Source: CALFVT01 sp039989855 | GTDB taxonomy: Bacteria > Pseudomonadota > Alphaproteobacteria > Caulobacterales > Maricaulaceae | Direction: 5' to 3' | Length of the DNA: 64,000 nucleotides | NCBI GenBank assembly: GCA_039989855.1 | Contig: JBDXGZ010000023.1 | Location: 62,001-126,000 of the forward strand | Shown here: positions 17,930-27,197 of the stretch, piece after piece | Layout of the letters: every line of letters begins with the position of its first letter | Position numbering within the stretch: the first letter of the stretch is position 1 | Notes under the pieces: generated by a model | Databases searched by the model: none | What the model was told of the DNA's origin: nothing | The model's input: the letters and a program-made list of their open reading frames with translations, nothing else | Position numbers and translations under genes: made by a program

Positions 17930-18253
17930 CTACCCACCTAAAAGGTAGTCCGTTCCGCTTTTGATCAACGCGATGAGCTCAGGGTCGGCATATTGATAAT
18001 CATCGGGAATATCTAACACAGTGACCTTTGCGTATTTAGTCTGTGACGGGAAAGATGCGCGCAAACGGTCTTTATGCTTTTGCTCCATAACAAATATTAT
18101 ATCAGCCCAAGAAATATCTTTCGCATTGACCGTCCGTCCTGCCCGCGGACTCGTTCCCGCAGACCGCACAGAAAACCCTGACCTCTTTTTCCAAACCAGT
18201 TCTCCCGTCGGACTTCGCCATTGATTACGAGAACATATAAAAAGGATATTCAT
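17930..18253 (-). CDS. Low-molecular-weight protein tyrosine phosphatase-like protein
   Basis: This short protein (107 residues) starts MNILFICSRNQWRSPTGE, the P-loop CX5R-S of low-molecular-weight tyrosine phosphatases (catalytic C7, R13), then SAGTSPRAGR and WADIIFVMEQKHKDRL as in the family; DIPDDYQYADPEL supplies a candidate general-acid Asp. It is shorter than classical LMW-PTPs (about 150) but matches the roughly 105-residue subgroup. It is followed by a palindromic repeat and preceded by the DUF4174 gene 16 bp away, so the two may be cotranscribed. Confidence 0.82.
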   Translation of the reverse strand: MNILFICSRNQWRSPTGELVWKKRSGFSVRSAGTSPRAGRTVNAKDISWADIIFVMEQKHKDRLRASFPSQTKYAKVTVLDIPDDYQYADPELIALIKSGTDYLLGG

Positions 18254-18269
18254 TTCTTTTGATAATTCA

Positions 18270-18779
18270 CTACAGTCGTTCTTTAATTTCTCTCTGTCTC
18301 ATAGGCATTGCATCGATAATTGAAAACAAGTCTTCGGTTGTTGGCGCTTTCTCGTCCCATCTGGCTTTAAGAGTTCCGTCTTTGCCCATCAACGCCAACG
18401 AATTCTTGGCAGGCTCACATTCCATCAACTTTGATATGGAAACAACTTCTTGCACGCCAAGCTCTCGTCTTGACACATCGAAACCTTTTTCTTTTGGAAA
18501 ATAATGAGACGTATCAAAAGCCCCGTAAAACTTATCAATATTCCACTTACTTATATGTACAAAAATGATGTCACGATCATAGTATTCACGCCCGTCGTCT
18601 AAACCAATTAAAGATAAGTACATGGGAGAGCGTTCATTACCGCTCGCATTACAAAAAATCAGAATGCGGTTTTCCCACAGTGATTCATCAACAATATTTT
18701 GTGCGATTGAATAACTATAGGTACAAAAAAGGACTAAAACCCCAAGGCTTGACGCTAACAATTTCCGCAAAATTTTCAT
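18270..18779 (-). CDS. DUF4174 family exported protein
   Basis: The start at ATG 18779 gives a signal peptide (MKILRKLLASSLGVLVLF... ending YSIAQ); the open frame further upstream has no good start. The mature part matches DUF4174: ESLWENRILIFCNASG near the start, a thioredoxin-like RDIIFVHIS segment, and LALMGKDGTLKARW followed by LFSIIDAMPMRQREI at the end, the most conserved part of the family. The function of the family is unknown; a thioredoxin-like fold is plausible. Same strand as the LMW-PTP-like gene. Confidence 0.8.
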   Translation of the reverse strand: MKILRKLLASSLGVLVLFCTYSYSIAQNIVDESLWENRILIFCNASGNERSPMYLSLIGLDDGREYYDRDIIFVHISKWNIDKFYGAFDTSHYFPKEKGFDVSRRELGVQEVVSISKLMECEPAKNSLALMGKDGTLKARWDEKAPTTEDLFSIIDAMPMRQREIKERL

Positions 18780-18845
18780 CCTATAATAGTAAATTAAATT
18801 TCCAGAAACGTCCAATGACTTCTCCGCAAATGTCATAAAGCGGCG

Positions 18846-18999
18846 TGGTAATTACCGCCCTCGTGGTGCCGATCCATTCCCCTACCCGTCCGTTCCTTCC
18901 CCTGTTTTCACAAGGGTAAACGATGGCGAGAATCCAGACGTAGACTCAAATAGACCCCGCTCTACAGCGAGGTGTGCGGGTTTGGTAATTATCCGCCCT
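18846..18999. repeat. Short direct repeat TGGTAATTAnCCGCCCT, two copies
   Basis: TGGTAATTACCGCCCT at 18846-18861 recurs with one inserted base at 18983-18999, bracketing the second palindromic repeat. Such a pair may mark an insertion or deletion footprint; nothing recognisable as a gene lies between. Confidence 0.5.
18881..18942 (-). repeat. Imperfect palindromic dispersed repeat, copy 2
   Basis: This aligns with 17864-17926 over about 62 bp, sharing CCTA..CCGT, CCCCTGTTTT.ACA, GGCG.GAAT.CAGACGTA. The inner hairpin is CCCTTGT-gaa-AACAGGGG-like on the minus strand. It lies downstream of the unknown gene at 19006-19455, as copy 1 lies downstream of the LMW-PTP-like gene. Confidence 0.6.
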
Positions 19000-19005
19000 T
19001 GCAGT

Positions 19006-19455
19006 TCAATGTAGCGTCTTCCATATCTCTAACATATGTAACAACTCATCACTCTTACCTTTGGATGGAAATAAGCAATCTTCACCAAGAGCTAAGGCAT
19101 TATCACTCACAAGACCTTGATTTAAACTATTGGGATAGTTTTTTGTCAGTGCACTAATAACGGAAGGTTTGTATAAAAATTTAGATCTAAAATTTTCAAT
19201 GACGCCGATAGAAACGATACAAAAAGAGAGATGTTTGGTTTTTCGGTTTTGTCCAACAACACCCACGGAGTCGCATCCTCCATACATGGGTTTTGCAACG
19301 TAAACCTTTGCACCAGGAGCAAATACTTTTGTTCCAAGGTATTCTTGGCCAACAATAGGCCCTCGGCGCTTTTCTTTCGTAATATTTGCAACAACATTCC
19401 ACCGCCCTGTATTGGGTGGTAAAAGATCATCAATCACGCTTTTAGCATCTTCCAT
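19006..19455 (-). CDS. Hypothetical protein in accessory patch
   Basis: I do not recognise this 149-residue soluble protein. It has no signal peptide or membrane segment. The N-terminal half, NTGRWNVVANITKEKRRGP.., KVFAPGAKVYVAKPMYGGCDSVGVVGQNR, looks like a small beta-rich domain; the C-terminal half is helical (SALTKNYPNSL, ELLHMLEIWKTL). AT-rich codon use and the flanking repeats set it apart from groEL next door. It could be an orphan immunity-type or effector-binding protein, but there is no evidence for that. Confidence 0.6.
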   Translation of the reverse strand: MEDAKSVIDDLLPPNTGRWNVVANITKEKRRGPIVGQEYLGTKVFAPGAKVYVAKPMYGGCDSVGVVGQNRKTKHLSFCIVSIGVIENFRSKFLYKPSVISALTKNYPNSLNQGLVSDNALALGEDCLFPSKGKSDELLHMLEIWKTLH

Positions 19456-19581
19456 ACGGTCAGTATTATTTGAACTATACGAAGTTTGTCAAACAAACAA
19501 AATCACACTGCGTTTCCACGGGGCAGCCTGTTGTTCTTTGCCGGAGTTTTTCGGCGATGCCTAAATTTGTTTCATTGGAAC

Positions 19582-19605
19582 AAAAAAGCCGCCCCTAAGG
19601 GCGGC
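19582..19605 (-). terminator. Rho-independent terminator of groESL
   Basis: On the minus strand GCCGCCC-ttag-GGGCGGC forms a 7-bp GC stem followed by six T, about 50 bp after the groEL stop. This is a textbook intrinsic terminator. Confidence 0.92.
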
Positions 19606-19656
19606 TTCAAAACATTCAAACAGAATGGTCGGGTATGATGAAATCGCGTGAGCGAT

Positions 19657-21297
19657 TTACATCATGCCGCCCATTCCGCCCATGCCGCCCATGTCAGGCA
19701 TGGCTGGGCCAGAGTCCTTTTTTGGCGCGTCGACGATAGCGGCTTCTGTTGTCAGGATAAGACCTGCGACAGAGGCAGCGTCGAGGAGCGCTGTACGGAC
19801 GACTTTAACAGGGTCGATGATACCCGCTTTGACCATATCGACATATTTGTCGTTTTGCGCGTCATAACCGTAGTTCGCTTTGTTTTCAGCAATGATATTG
19901 CCAACAACAACAGCACCTTCAACGCCTGCATTGTCAGAGATTTGACGTACAGGATATTGTAGAGCCGCACGAACGATGTCGATACCTGCGGCTTCGTCGT
20001 CATTTGCACCTTTGGCGTTAATGAAGCGAGACGCACGTAGAAGCGCCGTACCACCACCTGGGACGATACCTTCTTCAACAGCAGCGCGTGTCGCGTTAAG
20101 CGCGTCATCAACACGGTCTTTACGTTCTTTCACTTCGATTTCAGTTGAGCCGCCAACTTTGATGACAGCAACGCCGCCAGCCAGTTTAGCCAAACGCTCT
20201 TGAAGCTTTTCACGGTCATAATCAGATGATGTTGTTTCTGATTGTGCGCGAATTTGATCAACGCGAGCTTTGATGTCTTTCTTCTTGCCTGCACCGTCAA
20301 CAACGACTGTGTCGTCTTTAGTGATGTGAACATGCTTAGCTGTTCCGAGGTCTTTCAGTGAAACGCTTTCAAGCTTGATGCCGAGGTCTTCTGAAATCAC
20401 TGTGCCGTTTGTTAGGATAGCGATATCTTGGAGCATCGCTTTACGACGGTCACCAAAACCAGGGGCTTTAACAGCTGCGATTTTCAGGCCGCCGCGTAGC
20501 TTGTTGACAACAAGCGTTGCCAAAGCTTCGCCTTCAATGTCTTCAGCAATGATCAAAAGCGGCTTGCCCGTTTGGACAACAGCTTCGAGGATTGGAAGCA
20601 TTGGCTGAAGTGATGTCAACTTGCCTTCGTTAAGAAGGATATATGGATCATCGAGTTCACAACGCATTTTTTCTGGGTCTGTGATGAAGTATGGTGAGAG
20701 GTAACCACGGTCAAACTGCATACCTTCAACAACGTCAAGCTCAGTCTCGGCTGTTTTGCCTTCTTCAACAGTGATAACGCCTTCATTACCGACTTTGCCC
20801 ATGGCTTCAGCAATCATCTGGCCAATCGCAGCTTCACCGTTCGCAGAGATCGTACCGACCTGCGCGATTTCTTCGGACTTAGAGATTTTCTTCGCTTTAT
20901 TGAGAAGGTCACCCGCGATTTCTTTCGCAGCCGTATCGATACCGCGCTTAAGATCCATTGGGTTCATGCCAGCGGCAACGCGCTTTAGGCCTTCACGGAC
21001 GATGGCTTGTGCAAGTACAGTCGCTGTCGTTGTCCCGTCACCGGCTTTGTCATTTGTTTTTGATGACACTTCACGGAGCATCATCGCGCCGAGGTTTTGG
21101 AATTTGTCTTCAAGCTCGATTTCTTTCGCAACAGAGACACCGTCTTTTGTTGTACGCGGTGCGCCGAAAGATTTTTCAATCACCACGTTACGACCTTTAG
21201 GGCCGAGTGTGACTTTAACTGCATTTGCAAGGATATCTACGCCTTCGAGCATTTTCGAACGAGCGTCTGATCCAAATTTGACGTCTTTAGCCGCCAT
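19657..21297 (-). CDS. groL: Chaperonin GroEL (Hsp60)
   Basis: GroEL forms the 14-mer folding chamber. The 546-residue protein begins AAKDVKFGSDAR and contains TLGPKGRNVV, the ATP-site GDGTTTATVLAQ, GDRRKAMLQDIAILT and the Gly-Met-rich C-terminal tail, all canonical. AGGAGAT precedes the ATG. It follows groES by 48 bp and is governed by the same CIRCE/promoter unit, with a strong terminator after it. Confidence 0.99.
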   Translation of the reverse strand: MAAKDVKFGSDARSKMLEGVDILANAVKVTLGPKGRNVVIEKSFGAPRTTKDGVSVAKEIELEDKFQNLGAMMLREVSSKTNDKAGDGTTTATVLAQAIVREGLKRVAAGMNPMDLKRGIDTAAKEIAGDLLNKAKKISKSEEIAQVGTISANGEAAIGQMIAEAMGKVGNEGVITVEEGKTAETELDVVEGMQFDRGYLSPYFITDPEKMRCELDDPYILLNEGKLTSLQPMLPILEAVVQTGKPLLIIAEDIEGEALATLVVNKLRGGLKIAAVKAPGFGDRRKAMLQDIAILTNGTVISEDLGIKLESVSLKDLGTAKHVHITKDDTVVVDGAGKKKDIKARVDQIRAQSETTSSDYDREKLQERLAKLAGGVAVIKVGGSTEIEVKERKDRVDDALNATRAAVEEGIVPGGGTALLRASRFINAKGANDDEAAGIDIVRAALQYPVRQISDNAGVEGAVVVGNIIAENKANYGYDAQNDKYVDMVKAGIIDPVKVVRTALLDAASVAGLILTTEAAIVDAPKKDSGPAMPDMGGMGGMGGMM

Positions 21298-21345
21298 AGT
21301 AATCTCCTAGATTATAAGGATAAATGTAAAAAAGAGCGATTGGGA

Positions 21346-21633
21346 TTAACCAATAACACCCATAATATCGGATTCTTTCATGATCAGCAGCTCTTTGCCG
21401 TCGATCGTGACTTCAGTGCCACCCCATTTTCCGAATAGGACAACGTCGCCTTTTTTGACGTCTAAAGGCACAAGCTTACCGCTTTCATCACGGGTTCCAG
21501 ACCCGACAGCGACGATTTTTCCTTCAGATGGTTTTTCTTTGGCAGTGTCAGGAATGATGATCCCACCCGCCGTTTTTGATTCTTCTTTCACACGCTGAAC
21601 AACAACGCGATCATGCAGAGGACGAAACTTCAT
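21346..21633 (-). CDS. groS: Co-chaperonin GroES
   Basis: GroES caps GroEL. The start at ATG 21633 gives MKFRPLHDRVVVQRV, the normal N-terminus (95 residues); the open frame to 21669 runs towards the CIRCE element and is not coding. The mobile loop KTAGGIIIPDTAKEKP and the C-terminal KKGDVVLFGKWGGTEV...LLIMKESDIMGV are intact. It is the first gene of the groESL operon. Confidence 0.98.
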   Translation of the reverse strand: MKFRPLHDRVVVQRVKEESKTAGGIIIPDTAKEKPSEGKIVAVGSGTRDESGKLVPLDVKKGDVVLFGKWGGTEVTIDGKELLIMKESDIMGVIG

Positions 21634-21662
21634 AGAACTTCTCTTTGCTATAGTTGACTTTC

Positions 21663-21689
21663 TTGGCACTCACCACATGCGAGTGCTAA
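21663..21689. promoter_or_regulatory. CIRCE element (HrcA operator) of groESL
   Basis: TTGGCACTC-N9-GAGTGCTAA is an inverted repeat with one mismatch from the consensus TTAGCACTC-N9-GAGTGCTAA. It sits about 30 bp before the groES ATG, directly after the predicted -10 box, so HrcA repression of groESL is expected. Confidence 0.93.
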
Positions 21690-21696
21690 TGAAGGT

Positions 21697-21725
21697 CAGA
21701 TAGGAAGCCCCATGCGACCCGTCAA
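21697..21725 (-). promoter_or_regulatory. Sigma-70-type promoter of groESL
   Basis: Minus-strand TTGACG (21725-21720), a 17-bp spacer and TATCTG (21702-21697) lie right before the CIRCE element, so transcription would start inside or at the edge of the operator. Confidence 0.65.
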
Positions 21726-21756
21726 CAGCTAGGAGTGAAAAAAAAGTAAGTTTTTG

Positions 21757-23574
21757 TTAGGTCTTCACCGTTTCGATCCAATCATCCACGACATCCGATA
21801 AAATCCCGAGCGGCATCGCCCCATTTGCCAAGATCATTTCGTTGAAATCACGCAAGTTGAATTGAGCCCCTAATTGAGCTTCGGCTCTCTCTCGCATATC
21901 CAAAATAGCGAGCTGTCCCGTCTTGTAAGCGGTCGCTTGGCCGGGCCAAACGATATAGCGTTCGATCTCGCGCGTGACATTCGCGTCTGTATCGCCTGTC
22001 TTGGAGATCATATAGTCAATCGCCTCTTCCCGCGTCCAGCGCTTATGATGGATGCCTGTATCAACGACCAGCCTTACAGCTCTGAACATTTCGGCTTGAA
22101 GGCGGCCCAAGTCCCAAAGCGGCTTGCCGTCGTAAAGCCCCATATCTTCCGCCGCAATCCGCTCCGCATAAAGCGCCCACCCTTCGGTGTAAGCCGTAAA
22201 GGGACTCATTTTACGAAGCAAAGGAACGTCCTCTATCAACATAGCGCGGCTAATTTGAAAGTGATGCCCCGGTGCGGCCTCATGATACAGCAAAGTCGGG
22301 AGCGTCCACCGCGGATTATCCGCCGTGTCTTTTAGATTGATATAAAATCGTCCCGGTCGCGACCCGTCCAGAGATGGGCCACTATAATAGCCGCCCGGCG
22401 CACTATCTTGCGAATATTCAGGAACACGCAATATCTCAAGTTCTTGCGGCGGCAGGGTTATGAAATATTCTCCTGCTTTGCTCATGATATGATCGTTGAT
22501 CTCACCTAAGAAAGCAATCATCTCTGCACGTCCCTCATCCGTATTTGGAAAGACATGCTCAGGATCCCGCATTAAACTTTGAACGCGCTCTGTGACGGTT
22601 CCCTCTGTGAGCTTTTGGCCTATTAGGATAGCCTCCATCTCTTTTTCAAGGCGGGCAACTTCGGACAGTCCTATATTGTGAATCTCGTCCGCCGTATAAT
22701 CCGTCGTCGTATTTGAGCGTAGTGCAGCGGCGTAAATTTTATCCCCATCTGGAAGGCGCCAAATCCCCGCATCTGAATCCGCTGTTTTTAGCAGCTCCTC
22801 GTGCAGCGCAATCATCGCCTCATAACCTGGAATGATTTTCGTCTCAACCAGCGTTTGCGTTCGCGCAACATAGTCAGTTTTTTGCGCGTCCGTAAGCCCC
22901 TCAACCTTATCAAGCCTTGCGGGCAGCGTTTTGACCAATGGATTTTCAACCGCCCCGCCGTCTATAAAGCTTCGTAAACCGACTAAGACTTTATCAATGA
23001 TGAAATCAGGCGCAACAACACCATTGTCACGGTGATCTTCAACGCGAATACGCATTTCCTCCAAAACGCGAGCAAACTCATCGACACGGCTAATGTAACG
23101 CTCAATTGATTTCTTACTCTTTATCGCATGTGTGTCGGTCAAAAATTGCGGTAAGTCTACAGTCGGGCCAGAGAGTTGGTTGATCGGATATCCCGAATAT
23201 TCAATTTTTGCATCCGTGAGGATATCGTCAAAAAACCAGTGCGTGATTTTCCATGACAATAGCTCCTGCCCGTTTAGACCATCTGGCCCATATTTCGCCA
23301 GCCCTTCTTGCGCGGATTTTAAGTCTGCCAAGGACTTATCCTCTTGAGCCTGCGTATAATTAGCTAGCTTCCCACTATGGAAATCAAGCGGCGTATTATC
23401 AATCATACCAATATAGGTTAGTAATTCGGGACTATCGGTCGCCATCTTAATCGAGACTTTATTGATGTAATTATTTACACCAACGGGCGCACCCCAGAAC
23501 CAAATATACCCCCCAAGCGCTCCCAAACCGACCACACTGCCAAGACCTAAAGCCGTCTTTTTAATCCATCCCAT
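21757..23574 (-). CDS. DUF885 family metallopeptidase-like protein
   Basis: This roughly 605-residue protein has an N-terminal membrane anchor or uncleaved signal (ALGLGSVVGLGALGGYIWFW) and the DUF885 hallmark LYHEAAPGHHFQISRA, an HExxPGHH zinc-binding motif, with downstream AYTEGWALYAERIAAEDMG supplying the third ligand and MFRAVRLVVDTGIHHKRW. The family is M3/M32-like and probably cleaves peptides in the periplasm. ATG 23574 has AAAGG at usable spacing; a GTG two codons upstream is possible. Two further paralogues lie in tandem at 40.2-43.9 kb. Confidence 0.9.
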   Translation of the reverse strand: MGWIKKTALGLGSVVGLGALGGYIWFWGAPVGVNNYINKVSIKMATDSPELLTYIGMIDNTPLDFHSGKLANYTQAQEDKSLADLKSAQEGLAKYGPDGLNGQELLSWKITHWFFDDILTDAKIEYSGYPINQLSGPTVDLPQFLTDTHAIKSKKSIERYISRVDEFARVLEEMRIRVEDHRDNGVVAPDFIIDKVLVGLRSFIDGGAVENPLVKTLPARLDKVEGLTDAQKTDYVARTQTLVETKIIPGYEAMIALHEELLKTADSDAGIWRLPDGDKIYAAALRSNTTTDYTADEIHNIGLSEVARLEKEMEAILIGQKLTEGTVTERVQSLMRDPEHVFPNTDEGRAEMIAFLGEINDHIMSKAGEYFITLPPQELEILRVPEYSQDSAPGGYYSGPSLDGSRPGRFYINLKDTADNPRWTLPTLLYHEAAPGHHFQISRAMLIEDVPLLRKMSPFTAYTEGWALYAERIAAEDMGLYDGKPLWDLGRLQAEMFRAVRLVVDTGIHHKRWTREEAIDYMISKTGDTDANVTREIERYIVWPGQATAYKTGQLAILDMRERAEAQLGAQFNLRDFNEMILANGAMPLGILSDVVDDWIETVKT

Positions 23575-23760
23575 GTGCACACCTTTATTTTGTCAGTTTT
23601 TAGACTACAAGGTTTCAAAAAAATGTCAAAATCACGCTTTAATTCCACGTCAAAAAAAGCCGGCCGTTAAATATCTTGGCTGTTAATTCACACAACACGT
23701 TAACCATATATTTTCTATTTTTACTCTATCTAAGGTTAGGGAAAGTTGGGAACGAAGCAC

Positions 23761-26700
23761 ATGGATGATGGTTGGATAGTTATTGCGGCCTTTCTTGTCT
23801 TTTTGATGCAAGCGGGCTTCTTACTAATTGAAGCAGGATCGGTTCGAGCTAAAAATTCAATTAATGCCGCCCAGAAAAATGTGTCTAATTTGATCATATG
23901 CCTCGCATGCTACAGTCTTATTGGCTTTGGATTAATGTATGGCTCGTCTTACGGGGGGTATATCGGCGTAGGCCGTGTAAAAGATGCGCTGCAAGATCAG
24001 ACACGTTTACCTGAACTTTTAATTTTCAATCTTGCTTTGTGCTCAATCGCCGCAACTATTGTTTCTGGGGCTATCGCCGAAAGAATGAAAATCAGCGCTT
24101 ACCTTATCAGCACCGCCATCATTGCTCTATTCGTCTACCCCATTTTCGGCCATTGGGCGTGGGGTAGCACCATAATAACATCTAACGTAGCCTTTCTCGC
24201 CAATATGGGCTTTGTCGACCATGCGGGTGGGGTTGTGATTCATACACTTGGCGCATTTTACGCTTTCGCCGCTGTCTTGACGTTAGGGCCTAGACAAGGC
24301 CGCTTTGATGAAAATGGAAAAGTTAATCCCATATCTGGATCGAGCCCTGTCCTTGCCCTTTCAGGAGCTTTAATTTTATTTGTCATGTGGATTCCATTTA
24401 ACACGGGGTCTCTTACTCCCGGGTCACAGCTTTTTTCAGAGGCCGCACTTGTAACAATTCTCGGCGGCTCCGCTGGAGGGGTGGCCGGTAAACTCATCGG
24501 TTATATTCTGCAAAATAAAACATTTAGCCCTGAAGCCAGCTTTAACGGCATACTCGGTGGCTTAGTTGCCGTCACCTGCGGAACTCTGTTCATTGGCCCC
24601 ATTGGAGCCGTGACGCTTGGTTTCCTAGGCGGGACAATGGCCATTTTAGGCAACTATGTTCTTTTGCATAATCTCAAAATTGACGACCCTGTGGGCGTTA
24701 TCGGCGTTCACGGCTTCGCCGGCGCTGTCGGCTCTATCTTATTTCCAATTTTTGCCGTTAAATCTCTCCCCGCAGGAAACATGCTCTCGCAAATCATGAC
24801 CCAAAGCCTTGGGGTCTTCTTATGTATCGCATGGGCTATGATATTTGGCGTCGCGGTATTTGCCGTTCTAAAGGTCTTGAAATTACTTCGTGTCAGTGAC
24901 GCGCAAGAACATTTAGGTCTTAATATCGGTGAGCACACGCCTGATTTATCGAAAGAACATCTGGAAGCTGGCTACCAAGCTTCTACACAGTCAAGAACGC
25001 AACAGTCGCAGATCAAAGCCCTCACAGGAAATAATCATGCTCGTTCGGAAATAGGTTTAGCCTTATCAACGATGGTAGGCGAGAACCAGCGTCTCGGTGA
25101 AGAGGCTCAGATACGCTCAACCATGTTCACAGAAGCCGTTGATAGCCTGTCAGATGGGTTGATGATTTTCGATAGCGATCAAGTCGTTACAGAGGTGAAC
25201 TCAGCCTATAGACGCATCATGGCTTCAATAAATGTCGACTGTTATGTCGGCATGACTCGCCGAGACTATATGAGAGCTTTACTTAAAACTGGTATCCTCT
25301 CCCCAGGTGACACGCCTGTTGAGGAATTTATCGATAATTACTTAACATCAGAGCGTGTAACGACGTCCATCCAAGGCGAAGTCACAATTGGCGATAGCCA
25401 TTACATACGACGCGCACGGTTCATTCCGTCTGGCGGCCAGATTGTCGTTTTAACAGATGTTACCGATATGAAGGAGGCTCTACATAAGTCCAAACTAGCT
25501 GAAAAAGCTAAAGCAGAATTTTTAGCAAATATGAGCCATGAAATCAGAACACCCATGAATGGCATTATCGGTATGACAGAGCTATTATCTCGAACTGAGC
25601 TTGACCCCCGTCAACAAAGTTTTGTTGAGACAATAGCGAACTCTGGCAGCGCCCTCATGACAATTATCAATGATATTTTAGACTTTTCAAAAATTGAAGC
25701 CGGTAAAGTAAAACTCAACCCTGTTCCTTTCGTTATACGCGATAGTATCGAAGACGTCACAACAATGTTGGCAAACTCAGCCTCTGAAAAAAACCTAGAA
25801 CTTATGGTGCGAATGAAGCCCAACCTACCAGAGACATATATTGGTGATGTGGGCCGCTTCCGACAGATTATGACTAATCTTATCGGCAACGCGCTCAAAT
25901 TCACACATTTCGGCCATGTCTTTATTGATGTAGATGGAACCAAAAATAATGAGAATGTTGATCTAATTATCCGTATAGAAGACACAGGAATAGGCATACC
26001 TGCGGATCAAATTGAGCATGTCTTCAAAAAGTTTAGTCAAGCGGACGGAACAACAACACGCGAATATGAAGGAACAGGTCTTGGTCTTTCTATCACGTCC
26101 AATCTCATAGAGTTAATGGGCGGCACAATAAGCGTAGAAAGCGTTTTGGGCAAAGGCACTGTCTTTACTATCAACTTGACCTTACCAAGTCATCGTAACT
26201 TAAAGCCTGTGAAAAAAGTTCCTGTTGAAATAATTGGCGCGAATATTCTTATCGTTGACGACAACCTTGTAAATCGTAATATTTTACGCGAACAAACCAA
26301 ATATTGGAAATGCCGTAACGCTGCGGTTGAAAGCGCCGCTAAAGCCTTACAGGTCCTTGAAAATGCTCAAGAAAAAGGCATTAAAATTGACCTCATCATT
26401 ACTGATTATCAAATGCCCGGGATGAATGGTGACGATTTCTTCAAAACCCTGCAAATGAACGCAAATTTTGCTGATATACCTGTCATTATGCTGACATCTG
26501 TTAGCGAAGATAGGTTGATACAAAAATTACAAGAAGACGGAATTTCCGCTGTGCTGACAAAGCCTGTCAGATCATCCATGCTCCTCAATACAATTGCTCA
26601 GAGCCTGTTTAAATCTCAGGCCAATGCTGATGACATCGTTGAGGCGAACACTAATCCGCTAGCGTCTGTAGCCGAAGCTTTGCCATCTCCGCGCAGACAT

Positions 26701-27156
26701 GTCGCACGCGATATTGAAAGACGGATGAAACCAAGAAACGAAGCCCTCACCCAAAGAGGTTTGGACGTTCTTGTGGCCGAAGATAATGTGACCAATCAAG
26801 TTTATATCAAATATATCATGGAGGAACTTAACCTCAGCTTTAAAATTGTTCCAAATGGCCGTGCGGCGGTTGACTATTGGCGGAGTGAAAACCCCACTAT
26901 TATTCTAATGGATATCTCAATGCCGGACATGAACGGATATGAAGCGACAAAGATAATTCGTGAAGATGAGCAGAAATTCAACCTAGACAAAACACCGATC
27001 ATTGCGGTGACAGCACACACCTTAAGTGGTGATGAGGAAAAATGTTTAGCCGCAGGTATGGATGATTATCTCTCAAAGCCTGTATCTATTGTTGGTTTAA
27101 AATCTAAATTAGCCCAGTGGGGCAACACGACTGTTTTTAAAAATGTTGCAGACTAG
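23761..27156 (+). CDS. Ammonium transporter-hybrid histidine kinase fusion (Amt-PAS-HisKA-HATPase-REC-REC)
   Basis: One reading frame joins an Amt/Mep ammonium channel to a hybrid sensor kinase. Counting from an upstream in-frame TTG at 23746: residues 1-385 are the Amt domain, with the twin pore histidines kept (GGVVIH, H166; GVHGFAG, H322) and YPIFGHWAWGS and FVDHAGG near the recruitment site; about 460-575 is a PAS-like domain; NMSHEIRTPMNG holds the phospho-His (H598); EDTGIGIP and GTGLGLSI are the ATPase G boxes; two receivers have D887 and D1056. It probably senses ammonium and signals by phosphorelay. Related fusions are known, e.g. Kuenenia Amt5. The ATG at 23761 is preferred, but the TTG has AGGGA close upstream. 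Confidence 0.95.
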   Translation: MDDGWIVIAAFLVFLMQAGFLLIEAGSVRAKNSINAAQKNVSNLIICLACYSLIGFGLMYGSSYGGYIGVGRVKDALQDQTRLPELLIFNLALCSIAATIVSGAIAERMKISAYLISTAIIALFVYPIFGHWAWGSTIITSNVAFLANMGFVDHAGGVVIHTLGAFYAFAAVLTLGPRQGRFDENGKVNPISGSSPVLALSGALILFVMWIPFNTGSLTPGSQLFSEAALVTILGGSAGGVAGKLIGYILQNKTFSPEASFNGILGGLVAVTCGTLFIGPIGAVTLGFLGGTMAILGNYVLLHNLKIDDPVGVIGVHGFAGAVGSILFPIFAVKSLPAGNMLSQIMTQSLGVFLCIAWAMIFGVAVFAVLKVLKLLRVSDAQEHLGLNIGEHTPDLSKEHLEAGYQASTQSRTQQSQIKALTGNNHARSEIGLALSTMVGENQRLGEEAQIRSTMFTEAVDSLSDGLMIFDSDQVVTEVNSAYRRIMASINVDCYVGMTRRDYMRALLKTGILSPGDTPVEEFIDNYLTSERVTTSIQGEVTIGDSHYIRRARFIPSGGQIVVLTDVTDMKEALHKSKLAEKAKAEFLANMSHEIRTPMNGIIGMTELLSRTELDPRQQSFVETIANSGSALMTIINDILDFSKIEAGKVKLNPVPFVIRDSIEDVTTMLANSASEKNLELMVRMKPNLPETYIGDVGRFRQIMTNLIGNALKFTHFGHVFIDVDGTKNNENVDLIIRIEDTGIGIPADQIEHVFKKFSQADGTTTREYEGTGLGLSITSNLIELMGGTISVESVLGKGTVFTINLTLPSHRNLKPVKKVPVEIIGANILIVDDNLVNRNILREQTKYWKCRNAAVESAAKALQVLENAQEKGIKIDLIITDYQMPGMNGDDFFKTLQMNANFADIPVIMLTSVSEDRLIQKLQEDGISAVLTKPVRSSMLLNTIAQSLFKSQANADDIVEANTNPLASVAEALPSPRRHVARDIERRMKPRNEALTQRGLDVLVAEDNVTNQVYIKYIMEELNLSFKIVPNGRAAVDYWRSENPTIILMDISMPDMNGYEATKIIREDEQKFNLDKTPIIAVTAHTLSGDEEKCLAAGMDDYLSKPVSIVGLKSKLAQWGNTTVFKNVAD

Positions 27157-27197
27157 TATTGACGCCGCCATGATTTATATTTTGCCTTATATCTGAC

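Noticed and set aside
17864..18942. Integron attC sites behind the small accessory genes
   Set aside because: The repeats form hairpins but lack the GTTRRRY/RYYYAAC core pair and no integrase is in the window, so I keep only the dispersed-repeat description.
19657..21297. Long open frames antisense to groEL
   Set aside because: They follow from codon bias of groEL on the other strand and show no conserved motifs or ribosome sites.
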